64,000 nt of DNA from Cadophora sp. MPI-SDFR-AT-0126 (GCA_020747065.1 JAGMVK010000010.1:868001-932000); one strand, 5' to 3'; shown: positions 37,001 through 51,189, counted from the stretch's first letter. Notes: generated by a model from the letters alone, not told the origin. A program made the numbers and translations.

Positions 37001-37469
37001 TTTAGACTAATATACTAGTAGTTCGTAATAGAACTACGATACTTAAAGAAATATATTAATAAGAACCTAGTAAAGGGGTTTATATAACTTTTTACTTTAT
37101 TAACTACTAGTCTGATACTATTTATCCTAAAAAAGGACGGGAAACTCCGCTTATGCGTTAACTATTATATACTTAATAATATAACTATTAAAGATAGGTA
37201 CTCACTACTTTTAATTAACGAGTTATATAATTAACTTTAGGGAGTAATGATATTTACTACCTTAGATATAAGGGGCGCTTATAACCTTATATAAATAAAG
37301 GAAGGTAAAGAATGGAAAATAGTGTTCTAAATATACTATAGTCTGTATAAATACTAAGTTATACTATTTAGACTTACGAACACACTTACGTCCTGCTAAC
37401 GGATAATTAACGACTAATTATACGAATATCTTGATATTTTTATAATCGCTTACTTAGATAATATACTTA
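34074..37469 (+). mobile_element. Ty3/gypsy fragment, plus strand (possible LTR, gag, protease, RT), interrupted
   Basis: A TGTTACG at 34,074 looks like the start of a gypsy LTR and the next 130 bases are GC-rich, but no partner LTR was found. Gag reads near 34,830-35,330 (LLKGKAMN*IKGFLKDY, FGVINKRREVERAIKSL), followed by a zinc knuckle near 35,447-35,495 (YFNCGKPGYIVRNC, first Cys and the His both Tyr). Protease is near 36,450 (VIVDSEVIGNFID, D-S-G changed to D-S-E). RT has [16 protein letters not shown] near 37,130-37,180 and ends in AYLDNIL near 37,446-37,466, where the next copia element starts. A different gypsy family from 11,316-23,195. Confidence 0.8.
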
Positions 37470-37674
37470 TGTCGTATAGTAGTGCGAGTAGGCTGGGTTA
37501 AAAAGATAAGATCTCCTAATTAGAGTAAAAGTATAGTATAAAAAGATATATTTAAAAGAGTATTACCTCCTTAAGGAAGGGCTTAAGAGTATATTATATA
37601 TATATAGTATACTTACTAAGTATATACTAGACCAAATATAATTTCTAATAGAGCGTGTTTAATATACTCTTATA
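37470..37674 (-). repeat. Left LTR (3') of the second-family copia element
   Basis: 205 bp, starting TGTCGTATAG. Less mutated at its left end than the right LTR. Confidence 0.8.
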
Positions 37675-40600
37675 GTAAGCTTAAGTCTAAGAGTCTTACT
37701 ATTAGATTTATATAAATAAAGATTAAGTCTAAAGTAGCGAGTACCTTATATATATATATATACTCTCTAGATAAGTACAATAATTATAAATATATATTTA
37801 TAATATATATACTTAGGTTATAAAGGGAAGTATAAATAAATATATTATAATTAAATAAGTAAATAAAGATTATATAAGTCTAATATATAATATATCTTTA
37901 TATTGCAAATACACACGTGAAATAATTTAATTAAAGAATATAAATAAAAGAATAATAAAGGATTTAATTCTAAAGATTATATAAAGTAATCTAGTTTATA
38001 GTTATATATAAATTAAGAAGCGTATAGATAAGTAATTATTATTGAATTTAAGTAAGGCTCTATAGTTACTAAATATAAGTAACTAAATTAAGATAAGTAT
38101 TAATTAGTAGAAGTAAAGTAAATTAATAATCTTTTAGGAAAGTATACTAAAAATCGGAAGTAAATTAATAAATAGCGTATAATAGCGCGCTTTAATTAGC
38201 TATATATTAATAAGTAATTATGTATTCCCTAGGTAATTATATACTTTCTTAAAGTATATTAACCTTAGATTTTTTTATACTTTTAAACCTTTAAGTTTTT
38301 AATATACTACATAATTTTTTATATCTTATACTTTTTCTCTTATTTTTCTTCTTTAAATTTATATAGAAAGATTACTATAGCCTTAAACTACTCTAAGATA
38401 TCTCCTAAAACTTCTTTATAATCTCTTATTAACTATAATTATAGAATTACTAAACTCATATATTATATAAGAGAGTAAGTTACTAATTTAAGTAATATAA
38501 GTTAAACTTATAAAGTAATTTAAGTAAGTTTATTTTTTTTTTAAATACTTATATTTATCTTTAATTATAATTATTTAAAGCTTATATACTAATATATACT
38601 TAGGATAATAATAAAAATAAGAGTAAGCTTAAGCTTATTACTAGATCTTTATTTTCTTATAATAATACCTCTAATATATAATCTACTAATAAATCTAATA
38701 TTAGATTAGTTAATTAGATTTCTACTAACTCTAAGTATTCTAGTATAGTACTATCTAGTTAGAATAAGTCTTTTACTTAAAATAAGTCTTCTAGCTAAAA
38801 TAAGTAATTTAGTAAAAATAAGTACTTTAATAATAATAATAATAATCCTTTTATCTAAGATAATAATAGTAATTTCACTAATTTTTCTAATTCTAATAAT
38901 AATAATACTATTACTCTTTCTACTTATATATATTCTTTACTATTACTTCTTAAGTATATATCTAATTATCTTTAAGTCTAAGAAAATCTATTTCTTATGC
39001 TTAAGTATAAGACTAAAAAGAAGTATATTACTATTATACTAAAAACTTCTTATAATACTAATCCTATTCCCTTTAAGCTTACTAAATTAATTCCTAAGAC
39101 TACTACTAAGTATATAAAATCTCTAATTAAAAGATAATAAAGTAAGTTTATACTTATTCTTTTTATACTTAATATAATTACTTATTTTAATATATATTAA
39201 TAATATAAGTAAAAAAGGAATTTACTAATTTATACTTAAAGTATATATAATCTACTATATTTAGGAAAGGAGATTACAGTTACTACTATACTAATATTAC
39301 TATTATTAGTAGTTATTATTATAATTATACTTCTAGCTATATTTATTCTTTTACTTTACTTTATATCTTATCTCTAGCTTATTATTTAATTAATATATTT
39401 AATTAAAATATATCTTCTTTTATAAGTTCTTTATTTTATTTTTATAATTATACTACTAATTCTTAAGTAAGAAATTAAGAAATATTATATAGCGCTTTAT
39501 ATTATATTAAATAATTTAAAGCTTTCAGATAAAAGTAATAATAATAATATATTTATAAAAAAAACTTATATAAGTAGTAAAAAAGCTATTAAAATATTAA
39601 AATAATAATAAGAATAATAAAAGTAGATTAAGTAAACTAAAGTATAAGAAACTTATATAAGCTTTTATAAATATTATAAGATTAATAATAAACTAGTAAG
39701 TAAGATTTAATAAGATTATAAAATAATTTATAAGATTTTTAAAGGATTTACTTAGATCTTTACGCTAGTTTATAGGATTTTATTAAGCTTTATATTAAAT
39801 CTTTATATTAATTTAGGGAATTTTTACTAAGCTTTATTAGATTTTAGCTAAGCTTTACTAAGTTTTTCTAGATTTTTAAGGTATTTATTAAAATAATCTT
39901 CTTTATTTAAAGTATAAATAAAAAGTTTATATACTTCTTTTTTAAATATAATTTTTAAATAAGTATAATTAAAGTTTTTTTACCTTAGATCTATAATTCT
40001 TAAAGTTTAAAAAAGTTTTAAAGTACTTAAATTTTTAGTAAGATAGATTCTTTATAAGTTTATTAATAAGTATATTAACTATTAAAATATATATAATCTT
40101 AAATAATTCTTAAGTATACTCTTACTTTAATCATATATTTTAAATATTTATATAGTAAAGTTTTATTAAGGTTTTCTTATTTTCACTTATAATAAGTCTA
40201 ATTATTTACTAATTATTATAAAAGATCTTTTAAATTTTATTAATATTTAATACTAGATCTTAAAAGAATCTTTATAAAACTATAATTTCTTTACTTATAT
40301 ACTCTAATAATAAAGTTTTAGCTTTAGTAATTAAAGTTATTACTATAGCTTATAGTCTTACTTTTTAAATTACTGAACTACTAAATATTATAATTATATA
40401 TTCTTAGAATAATTATTTTAATTTAGTATTATTAGTAAAAGATATATTAAATATATATATTAAGGATTTTTTATACTTTTTACTATATATAATACCTAGA
40501 AAGCGTGTTTTATATAAGTAATAGACTAGCTAATATATAGTAGTAAAGTACTTAGCGCTTAGATTTATTATAAATCTTAAGAGCACTATTATAGTAAATA

Positions 40601-43600
40601 CTATATTTAATTTTATAATAATCGTAATATATAATACTAAGCTTATATACTTCTAGTATACCTTAATCTACTTCTTAGTAGCTTATTCTTAATTCTTCTA
40701 AAAATTAATAAATAGAAGTAATATACTTAGGTACTTTCTATTTATTAACTTAAACTTAAACATGATTTTTTCAATATATTAGTTATAAATAAGAAAAATA
40801 ATCTTAAGCTTTTTATTACGAACTACCTTAATACCTAAAAACTATTAAATATCTTTAAGATTATATATATCGTATACTTTTTTTAATTATCTAATAATCT
40901 TTTCTCTAAGCTTCTAATTATCTTAATAATAAAGTACTTAAATATTATTTATATAAAAAAGAACTAGTATTTTATACTCTACGTCTATAAATATACAGAA
41001 CTCCTTTAAGTATAAAAAGAGTTCTAAATTTAGTAAGGTTTTATTTATATACTTATATTATAAGTATAAATAATCTTTTATTCCGTAAAGCATTTGATTT
41101 ACCTGTAGTATAAACCTAGGCTTTTAGAATCTAGGGAAAAAATAGTAATATATAATTTTACTATTTATATCTCTAAGCGTATTAATAAATATATTAATTA
41201 TATTAAAATACTTAATCTCTAGATTAAACTTTATTATAAGTGTTATAGTAATATAAAATAACTTTAAAGAAAGAGTACTTATATAAGTTAAGATAATTAT
41301 ACTTTTACTCTAGAGATTACTATATATAATAATACGTAATTAATATTTACTAATATATCTATTCTTATTTACTTTATACTTAAAAACCTATATTAGAGAA
41401 ACTAGTAAGCTTATAAGTTCTAAGTTAAATACTTTTAGTATTTAATAACCTTATTTTTCTATATTATTTATTTTTAAATATATATTCTTTATAAACTATT
41501 ACTTTATTAAGTAATTCTTAAGATTACTTTATTTCTTAGATTCTAGTAATAGATCTTAAACCTTAATTTTAGAAAATAAGATCTTTTTACTTAGTATTAA
41601 ATAACTTCCTTAAATAGCTGCTATAATAATATTATATACTATCTAAGTAAACCTTTATAGTTCTTCCTATTCCTTTACTATTATATACTAATTAAGTATA
41701 AATATAATAAGTATTTAATCTACTTTATTTATTAGACTTTTATATACTTTCTTAAAGGGATTACTCCTAAGCTTTAAATTACTACTAATATTTAGCTAAT
41801 TTTTTTATACTTTCTAAAGTAAATTAGTAAGTATTATAAATACTTTATTATATTTACTTCTTTTATACTTTCTTTTACTTACTCGCTTACTTTTAGTGCT
41901 TTTAGCTTTAGTATTTAAGTTAAGTGATTCACTTAATAAACTACTTATTAAGTTTAATATTTATAAGCATATTATTATTCTTATTACTTTAAGTATATTT
42001 ATTATTCTAATATCTTAATACTTACTTAGAGTTCTTAATAGTACTAGTACTAATCCTAGTTCTATAATTACTATTAGAGAAGATCTAATTAGAATTTAAA
42101 TCTTAATTATTAAAGAATAAAGTAGATTCCGCGCTTAGTCTTACTATATACTTATTATTAAATCTAGGACTTACTTACGTTCTCTTTAGTTCGCTTCTAC
42201 TAAACCTTACGCTATACTTAATATAAGTTCTAAATTTAATATACTTTATAATAACTACTTATTACCCTAGTTAAGTGTATTTTCTAATTTAGGCGTAGCT
42301 TCTAGAATTAGAAGTTTAATTATAGTACTTAAATTTCTAATATAATCTTTTACTCTTAAGTTCTAATTCTTATTAGTAATAATTTTAGATTAAGCTTTTT
42401 ATATTTACTCTTTCCTTAAATTAAGTAGAATCTCTTTGTTTAAAGTAATTATACGCTTATTTAGTATATTCTTTAAAATATCCTTTATAAGACTAGAGAT
42501 ATATTTTATTATTTCTTTATTCTATAGAAGCTCTATAAAAGATTAAGCTTCTTTTATAAAGATCTCTACTTCCTTTTCTTTAGAGATATAAAAGCTCTCT
42601 TTATTAAAGTAAATATTTTATATAATAATAATTTAATTAAGTTATAATACCTAAATCTTATAAATATTAAAAGCACGAAAATCTATAAGATACCTAATAT
42701 ATATATAAAGTTTAACTTTAAATACTCTCTTTTCTTATTTAAGTACTTATTCTACTATTAATAAGTATACCTTATATCTAAAGATATAGATCTTATTCTA
42801 GTTAAGTTTAAAATCTACTATTAGTCTTATAATAATTACAGAATTATACTATTAAAAGTAATTACGGAATCACTAATTATATATTTTAAGTAGTAATCTT
42901 TAATTTTATATATAATTTAGGTATTTATTATATAAATAAATACCTATTAGTATATATTTAAGTTTAAGTTTTTTAAAAAGATTTATAAATAGCTATATTT
43001 TAATACCCCTTATGATTATCTCCTAGCTAGCTTATTCTACTATATTATTTAGTTTATAAGTTATAGTTAGCAAGATCTCGAGCTTAATACTAAGCTTATC
43101 TACTTATATCTTATATTTTATAAATTTCTAGATAATAATAATTACCTTTTCTTAATTGTACTTGAATTTATAAATTAAAAGTCTAAACTAAGTTCGTACT
43201 TAATATTTAAAGCTCTTAATACATTTAAATACCTTATTATATATTTTTAATTAGAGTATATAATTAATAAGTAGTCCGCTATACTCGCATTTAAGTATAA
43301 AAAGTTAAAAATAGTTTTTAAAGTAAACTAAGAAATTAAATAAATCCTAACTAATCTTCTAAAATAATCTTATTAATTATTACTTATTTAAATAATAAGA
43401 TATAACTTATAAGATATATATTAGTATATATTACTTATACTTTAAATATTTAATAATATTAGAGAATCTTATACTCTTAGAAGCTTTTACTAATTTTTAA
43501 AGAGTATTTAAACTTAAGTACTTAATCTATAAATACTATAACCTTTTTATACTTAAGTAAATTATACTATAATTATATAATAGATAAAAAGCGCGTAGCT

Positions 43601-45634
43601 TTTAGTAGCTAGTACTAGAAAATATAATAATACTTACTTTACTATATAAGATCTTACTTAAGTCTAATAAATAGTTTAAACGCTTATTATATTTAAAAAA
43701 TATAAGATTAAACTCGTGAATAAGTTTTTAAATAACTAAGTAATCACTTATAGACTAAGTATTATTACGCTAGCGTAGTATATAGTCTATTTTATAGTAC
43801 TATAATCTAATATTCTATAAGCGAGCTTTTAAGATAATATTTATATAAAAGCCTTTAATAATAATTACCTTAATAAGTATAAGATTAAAGGTCTTTTTAT
43901 CTAGGTCTTAAAGAACGTTTTTTAGAATACGTATTCTATATCTAATAATTAGTAACTAAGAGCTTTTATACTTAATAGTATCTTATAAACCTGCCTTAAT
44001 AAATATATTAGGCTCTAATAAGGATATATTATTAATAAGGTTTATAGCTCTATAATTATTAAGTAGCATACTTATAAATAAGAGGTAATATTTATATAAT
44101 CCTTAAGTAGAGTAGATTCTGAACTAAAAAGCTTTATTTAAGCTTAGAAGTATTATAATAAAATTACTAAAAGATATCTTACTTTTATTTATTAAGTTTT
44201 TAGAAAATACTTCTTTTAATTTTCCTTAAACTTTATTAAATTCCTATCTTTTAAGAGCGCTTTTTATACTTAATAGTAATACTTTATTAATTTCCTTACT
44301 AAAATTTAATCTTAGTATTCTTTATTTACTAGTAATAAAGCGATTACGAATCTCTTTAGTAACTATATTTAATATAAAGAACTTTCTCTTTCTTATATAA
44401 GAAAAGGTTTTATTATAAACTATAAGCTAGAGCTTTATATAATCCTTTAGAGCTTAACTATATATATAATCCTTTAAGTATAAATATTTATTTTCTATTA
44501 TATTATTTCTACTAGTACTCCTAAGCTTTAGAGCTATTATTATATTAATACTAATATTACTACTCCTTTTACTAAAAGTAGTAAAATATCTATATTCCTT
44601 TCCTTTTTATTTATAAACTTATAATATTAAATATTCACTTCCTTAATATAAAAGAGTCTTATAAGTTATATAAGAGTATATAGTTATAAGCTTCTAAGAT
44701 TATTAGCCTCTTTAAAACTAGGAAAGTATTTATAAGACTATATATAATTAAAGTTACTTATAATAATTAGGAAATTAGTAATACTAAGAGCTCTATTAAT
44801 TTTTAAAATATAGTATAAGATACTCTTATAAATAAGCTCTTAATAAGATATAATTTATATTTTAGAATTAGTCTTAGCTTTATTAGCTACTTTAAGGGAA
44901 GCTTAGTACTTACTCTTTATTACTAATTAAAATAATCTCTGTATTTATAATCTTAAAGTACTACTTTATTATAGTTTTTTTAATTTATTTATAAAGCTTT
45001 TAGTACTATATTATCTAAAATTACTAGATAAAAATATTTATTTTTTAAAGCTTAAATTTTAATTTAGCTATAGATTTATAATTAAAGCTTTTAATAATCT
45101 TAGGTTTATATGGAGCTCTAAGTATATAATCTAGTAAAGATAATTCTCTTATTATTTATATCTAAAACTATATTTTAGTTTTAGAAGTATTACTCTAAAA
45201 GCTATTTAAAGTTAATAAAGATTTCTCTACTTATATTTTAAGATTCTTTAAGTATTTAGTGTAATCTATATTATAAGATTAAAGTAAGTGAGTATTCTAA
45301 TCCTTAGTGATTTACTCTATAATTTAAAGTATTTTATTAATAATTTAAAATAATAATAAAGTATCTAAAGTATTTAGATTAATAAATAACTATAATCTAA
45401 GGATATTAATATTAAGAGTTAAATACTTAAACTAAGTAAGGAAATCCTTTAGCTTTAAGTAAATAGTATTAAAGCTAAGTACTTTTCTAAAGTCGGAATT
45501 ATTTATAAGAAATATAATAATAAAAAGATTATAGATTAATAGAATAATTAAGAAAGTCTTCTTTTAATAGCTTAATTAATACTATAAACTATATTTATAT
45601 TAAATAAATAATAAGATAAAATATAATTCTTAAT

Positions 45635-45839
45635 TATTATATAATAATATAAATAAGTTAAGTTAAAGAGATAAGATCTCTTAATTAAAGTAAAAATATA
45701 ATATAAAGAAATATATTTATAAGAGTATTATTTCCTTAAGGGAGGGCCTAAGAGTATATTATATATATATAGTATACTTACTAAGTATATACTAGACTAA
45801 ATATAACTTCTAATAAAGCGCGTTCGATATATCTTTATA
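45635..45839 (-). repeat. Right LTR (5') of the second-family copia element
   Basis: 205 bp, starting TATTATATAA (from TGTCGTATAG by C-to-T and G-to-A). The best match to the left LTR is the central part with AAGAGTATAT and TATACTTACTAAG. Confidence 0.8.
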
Positions 45840-46900
45840 TACTTTAGCTTTTACTTAAATTATTTAAAAGTAATAAAATCAGTAGTATTAATTACTATTC
45901 TTATTTATACAAATATAATAAATAAGTTAATAATTATAGTAAGTTTATATATAATTAAGAACTAAGTTAAGAAAATCTTTAGTATTTTAGATATTCTTAA
46001 GAAGTAAAGAGACTAGATTCTTCTTATCTAAGTATTAAGATAAATTTAAATTAATAGCTATAATCTTCTAAGCTTAATATTCCGTAAAGATTAGTCGATT
46101 TTTCTTGTTATTATAAGCTATAAGAGAAGTATTATCTTGAAATAAGCTAAGGTTATTTTTATCTAGGATATAATAAAGAACTTAGTAAATACTATAATAG
46201 TATCTTATACCTTATATTTAAAACTTAATTCTATACTAGAAGTCTTTATAGCTAAGGAATAGTATAAGAACTATATCCTAAAATAAGGTAATCTATAAAT
46301 AGATATAATAAGTAATAATATAAGGATTTAATAATATTATATTATATATAATCTTCTACTTATCTTCCTCTAAAGTAGTACTATATTTATTAAACCTTAG
46401 TAAAAGATATTATAAATTATACTACTATATATCTATATAGCTAGTAGTTATAAATACTACTAAAGAATTATTAATTATATATATATAAGTTTTAAGAGAG
46501 CTTTTCTTTAATTCCTAGAATAGTAGTATTCTAAAGAGATATATACCTTACTAAATAATCTTTAGTAAAAGGCTTTTAGAGATCTTAAGAGCTTTCTCTA
46601 ATTTATTAAGAGTTAGACTAGTAAAATCAGAGTTTTAGTAAATAAAGTATTAGCTTATAAATATAGATTTATTTTATATAAAGTAATTAAATAAATAGAA
46701 TTTAAAGTAAAGATACTATTTAAACTAATTATTATAGAGCCGTAGAAAATACTATCCTTATTTTTATAAAGATACTAATTATTAGCAGGGGTTATTAAAA
46801 TTAGCTAATCTATATAAGAAAAGTATTAAAAATACTATAGTAAAAAGCTACTAAGTTCTTCTAATCTTATTAAGGAGTTATATTTTAATTAAGAGTATAG
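45840..46900. other. AT-rich debris next to the gypsy relic
   Basis: No secure family assignment. The plus strand has a long frame interrupted only by RIP-type stops (for example FRKDQSIFLVIISYKRSI near 46,080), but it does not match an expected gypsy RNase H or integrase in either direction. Confidence 0.3.
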
Positions 46901-48300
46901 CGATTATTCGAGTCTTTCTAATAGCTATATAAATAACTACTATTATAATAAGACGTATATTTAGAATCAGGGTGTTGCCTTAGGTAACCTTAGTTATAAG
47001 CCTTAGTAAGCTCCTTCTATTTATAAAAGCTCTTCTTTACTTATAGAATTTGAAGAATTAAAGACTTTTTCTACTTTAAATTTCAGTTATAAGTAGATTC
47101 TTATATTTTACTCCTAGGTTCAATAACCTACTTAGTTTTATATTATCCTAGGCCTTTATAATATAAGTCTGATATTCTCTTATAAATTCAGAGTAAATTA
47201 AGATATTATCTAAGTAAGCTATATAGAAATTATCTAAGTAATTAAGGAGTATATTATTTATATAATATTAGTATATATTAAGTCTATTATAAAGGCTAAA
47301 TAATAGTACCTTATACTTATATAATCCGTGTCTAGTTTAAAATATAATATACTCTTTAAAAGTTAGATCTATATAAATATAATTAAAAGTAGCTCGAATA
47401 TCTAATTTTATAAATATCTTTATATTTAATACTCTAGTAAGAAACTTATTAATTCAGAAGATTAAGTAAGTATCTTTCTATATAAGGGTATTTAACTTAT
47501 AATAATTAATATAGAATCGTAAGCTTCTATTAGGCTTTTTAATAAAGAGTATAAGTAATATAAATAAGCTCTAGCTTAATATAATAAACCCCTTATTTAG
47601 ATTCTCTAGAAAGTATTCCTTTATTACTTTAAGCTTCTTTATTAATTAATAGTAAAGAAAAGAGTAAGTATTAAGTAGTAGCTTTTTAAGATAAATCTTA
47701 TAATTATAATATTAATAAAGTAAAAGAGTATTTATATCTTTCTTAGAAAATACTAACTTTAGATATTAGTACTATTTTAAAAGCTTTTTAGATATAAGTT
47801 AAGTAGTAGTAAGGTCTTTTAATTTATACTATTTCTATAAAATATAGTTTATCTTATAAATACTAATTTAAAAGAACTTAGTATCTTTATATTTTAAGTT
47901 AAAATAGAAAGTATTTATACTAATCTTATAAATAAATATAGAAGTAAATAGTATTCTTAATAGTTTATATTTTAATTTCCGAACCTGTAAAAGTCCTTTA
48001 CTTATAAGAGATATTATTAGAGTTAGTTTAAGAAAGATTCGAATAAAATATTCTTCTAGTACTTAGATTATAAAAAAGAGATATTTTTATTATATCTTAT
48101 TCTTTTAGATTATTAGATCTCTATAGTTTATATTACTCTAGTAATCTTATTGTAAAAGGAGCTATATATGTAAAAAGAGTAAGACTAGCTCTTAAGACTA
48201 TTATTTAATAAGTAGATAATTAAATAATTATAAAAATCGATTCTAGTTTATCTATAACTTAAAATAAAATTAATATATCTATTTAACGCTTATTATTATA
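46900..48300 (-). mobile_element. Ty3/gypsy RT relic, minus strand
   Basis: Minus-strand reading from about 47,560 to 47,170 gives LFIKKPNRSLRFYINYYKLN, then KLDIRATFNYIYI, then RHGLYKYKVL and AYLDNILIYSEF (YLDN at 47,199-47,216). These are the conserved gypsy RT blocks. A different gypsy family from the other two in this window. After YLDN the expected RNase H blocks are not recognisable, so a break near 47,050 is likely. Upstream protease and gag (48-50 kb) were not identified with confidence. Confidence 0.7.
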
Positions 48301-50480
48301 TCTTACTTTCCTAAGTTAAGAATTATAAAGGGATAATTATATATATATTAATTATTAATTATTAAGTATAAATATATATAATAAATAGTATAGCTTTAGA
48401 TAGAGTTCTAAAAATTATAGATTAGTATAATATATAAGGAATTGAATCTTTACTTTTAATACTTTTAAAAGATATATAAATATAATCTAATTTATAAAAA
48501 AATAACTATTTACTCTAGTATCTACTAATATAAAAAAATATAACTCTTAATCTATTTATACTAAGTATATAATTAACTATAAACTACTTCTCTTCTATTA
48601 AAAAGTTTAAATTAAGCTTTAATAGATGATATTTATATAAGCTTAAGATAAAGTCTTTTCCTAAATCTCTTTATTTTCTTCTACTTAATCTTCCTTATTC
48701 TCTACTATCTTCTAATTATTAACTTTCTTTTTATCTAAGAGTTAAATCTTAAGTAATTCAAAGTAATCTAACTTATAGTAACTAAACCTTTTGTACTTAT
48801 AATACTTTATCTACGAGTCGCTAAAGCCTTCCTAAGGTTTTTATATACTTTCCTAATATAATAGAGTAGAAGTTATAAAGGTTTATAGTATTAAGTAGTA
48901 GTAAAAAAGAGTGTTAAGAGAAGAAGTAAGTAATCTAGAAGTCTTTTAAAAGAAGCTTAACTTAGCTACTTTCTAAGGAAAGTCTAATTTATAGAAACTA
49001 ATAAAAGATAAATTAAGTTATATATTCTATTACTTATTAGTATTAATTAATATCAGATAAATTACTATTACTATATAATTGTCTTACTATAAGCTCTTAA
49101 CTAATATAGTAGTAGTACGAAACTAAGAAGTGATTTTAAGCTATATAAAGAAGAACTATTTTATATAAACTATATTTTCTTAAATTATAGTATTCTAGAA
49201 TCTTATATAGAATTAAGTAAAGGTTTTATATATATAGTTTAGTTCTTATATATTTATATTAAAGAACTTAATATAAGTCTTATAAGCTTTATTTCTAGTA
49301 AAAAAGTAAGTCTTTAGTAAAGAAATTATTTTCTAGATTAATTAGAATATATTAGTTTCAGATAAGTATTAGGATTCTAGGTAAGAGTAGGCTAAGCTAG
49401 TAGTTAATCCTTATACTAAAACTTACTATATTTAAGTATCTAAGTAAAGACTTATATTAATCTTTAATTAATCTTTAATTAATCTTTAATTAATCTTTAA
49501 TTAATCTTTAATTAAAACTTTTTATTACTTAAATATTGAGTTAGTTTTATTATTTAAGAAAAAGATCTTTTCTATAAATTATACTTTAAATCCCTAAGGA
49601 ATATCCGATTCTACCTTAAATATAATAAAAGAGATATTTTCTAACTTAAATAAAGTATATTTACTCTAACTTATTAATTTATCTCTTTTTATTAATTAAA
49701 TAATTAGTAGTATAGTTCTAAGGGGAATTAAGATAGAATTAGTAAGGAATACTATTAGCGTAGCTTAAGTAAAAATTAGTAATTACTTAATATAAGATAA
49801 TAAAGCCTCTTAAGTATAATGATAATTCTTTATAAATTAGATAATTCCTTTTAATATATTTAAGTTACTAAAGTCTCTCTTATCTTAATTTACATAACTT
49901 TTACTTTTATTACTTTAAGTCTTACGACTAAAAAAGCTTCTAATTAGAGTTAAAGAATTAAGAGTATTATTAATAACTTTACTAGACAAATCTATTATAT
50001 TAATAGTATTTATAATAAAAATAAGAGAAGATTTAAGCGTGATTTAAGTTAGGCTTAAAATAAGAGTTCTAAGAGTATTAAGGGGATACTTTATAATTTT
50101 CTAGTAAAGAATATTAGTATTAAGGTAATTTTTATATACTATAACTTTATAGATAATAAGAATTACACGATTATATCTTAAAGGAAAATAAAGGTAATTT
50201 AAAAGAATTTTATAAACTTAAGGATTCTAGTAGTAGTAATTATAATACCTTAAATTTATTTATAGTAATCTTTATATAAAGGAGGTTATTTAAAGTCTCT
50301 ATTAATAAAAACTACTTTACTTTAACTATACTAATTTATAATAAGTAAAACTAAACCATAATTTATTAGTTTATTTAAGAAATCTTTAAAATCCTAACTC
50401 TTTAAAAATAATAATCGGGAGTAATTCGAATAAGAATTAATTAACTATATCTTTTAAATAGTAGGATATTATATAAACTA
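48301..50480. other. AT-rich TE debris
   Basis: Almost pure A/T with scattered C and G; no reading frame could be assigned. Probably the gag side of the gypsy relic. It contains the 11-bp tandem repeat listed separately. Confidence 0.3.
49457..49511. repeat. 11-bp tandem repeat, 5 units
   Basis: Five identical head-to-tail copies of TTAATCTTTAA, followed by a partial unit. Confidence 0.9.
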
Positions 50481-50482
50481 TT

Positions 50483-50558
50483 CTTAGTAAAAATTAACTT
50501 TCTTAGTAAAAATTAACTTTCTTAGTAAAAATTAACTTTCTTAGTAAAAATTAACTTT
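50483..50558. repeat. 19-bp tandem repeat, 4 units
   Basis: Four identical copies of CTTAGTAAAAATTAACTTT, with a partial fifth (CTTA). It lies about 120 bp inside the AT-rich block boundary. Confidence 0.92.
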
Positions 50559-50659
50559 CTTATTTAATATCATAACGTAATATTACTAAGTATAGTATTA
50601 AGTATAAGAGTAAGAAAGTAAGTAAATAATAATATTATAGATCTAGTATAAAGAAAATA

Positions 50660-50916
50660 AAAAGGTAAGGAACCCTTAAAGGAAAAGTAATCCTATATAT
50701 ACACGAATCTGGTCCGGCTTCCGTTCGGTAATATTCCGACTAAACCTGAGTACTCCTATTTCCAGCACCTCTATTACTTCAACGTTATATCCCTGATATA
50801 ATAAACCTAGTCAATGAACGGGTTTAGTTCTCTCTGAGGAAATCCGTTACCTAGATAGGCGAAGCAATTACTACAAGACGTGACATTAAAATCATTATCG
50901 CTAACATCTCCACATA
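50660..50916. other. Isochore boundary
   Basis: Composition changes within about 100 bp: up to about 50,680 C and G are scarce, and from ACACGAATCTGGTCCGG near 50,700 normal CpG-containing sequence begins. No gene is seen in this stretch. Confidence 0.6.
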
Positions 50917-51189
50917 GTGGAGGGTGAATCCTGGCCACAGTGCAGTGATCTCATAAGAGCGAATATCCTTATACCAGGAATGTCACCCACCATCCCAGAT
51001 TATAGTCGGCATGATATTGACACTGTTTCATGCTGTCTCAAGGTGCAATGGCCTTGGGGCAAGAACTTTCTGGTACCGGGCGGCGATTCGGGGCTTCAAG
51101 TCTTACCTGCGGTTTACGAGACTTTCATGTCGCTGACTGGTTGGGACATGGTGGGTAATTTCGCACAGGTACATCCAGAGCTTGTGTAA
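50917..51189 (+). pseudogene. Unidentified ORF remnant
   Basis: An open frame of 90 codons ending in TAA at 51,187-51,189. It starts at a GTG, not an ATG; the first ATG in frame (50,980) would leave about 69 residues. Codon use and composition look coding (CLKVQWPWGKNFLVPGGDSG, LPAVYETFMSLTGWDMVGNF). The C-terminal shape, with a Trp-Pro-Trp and an acidic end, suggests the tail of a globular enzyme whose N-terminal part was lost at the repeat boundary. I do not recognise the family. Confidence 0.35.

Larger units (their letters stand above)
37470..45839 (-). mobile_element. Ty1/copia LTR element, copy of a second family, minus strand (8.4 kb, heavily RIPed)
   Basis: Two 205-bp direct repeats (37,470-37,674 and 45,635-45,839) align end to end with transitions only. 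Inside, the minus strand at 40,760-40,890 reads KVYDIYNLKDI, FLGIKVVRNKKLKIIFLIYN and YIEKIM, the block after the YVDD box of fungal copia RT. Gag and integrase should lie between 42 and 45.6 kb, but I could not align them because damage is extreme. Flanks are ACTTA (left) and T-ACTTT (right), so a duplication with one mismatch is possible but not secure. It sits directly behind the RT active site of the plus-strand gypsy fragment. Confidence 0.75.

Noticed and set aside
1..50680. Mitochondrial DNA or a bacterial insert as the cause of the AT-rich block
   Set aside because: The block is made of nuclear fungal retrotransposons, a Helitron and a piggyBac with transition-type damage and target duplications, which RIP explains fully.
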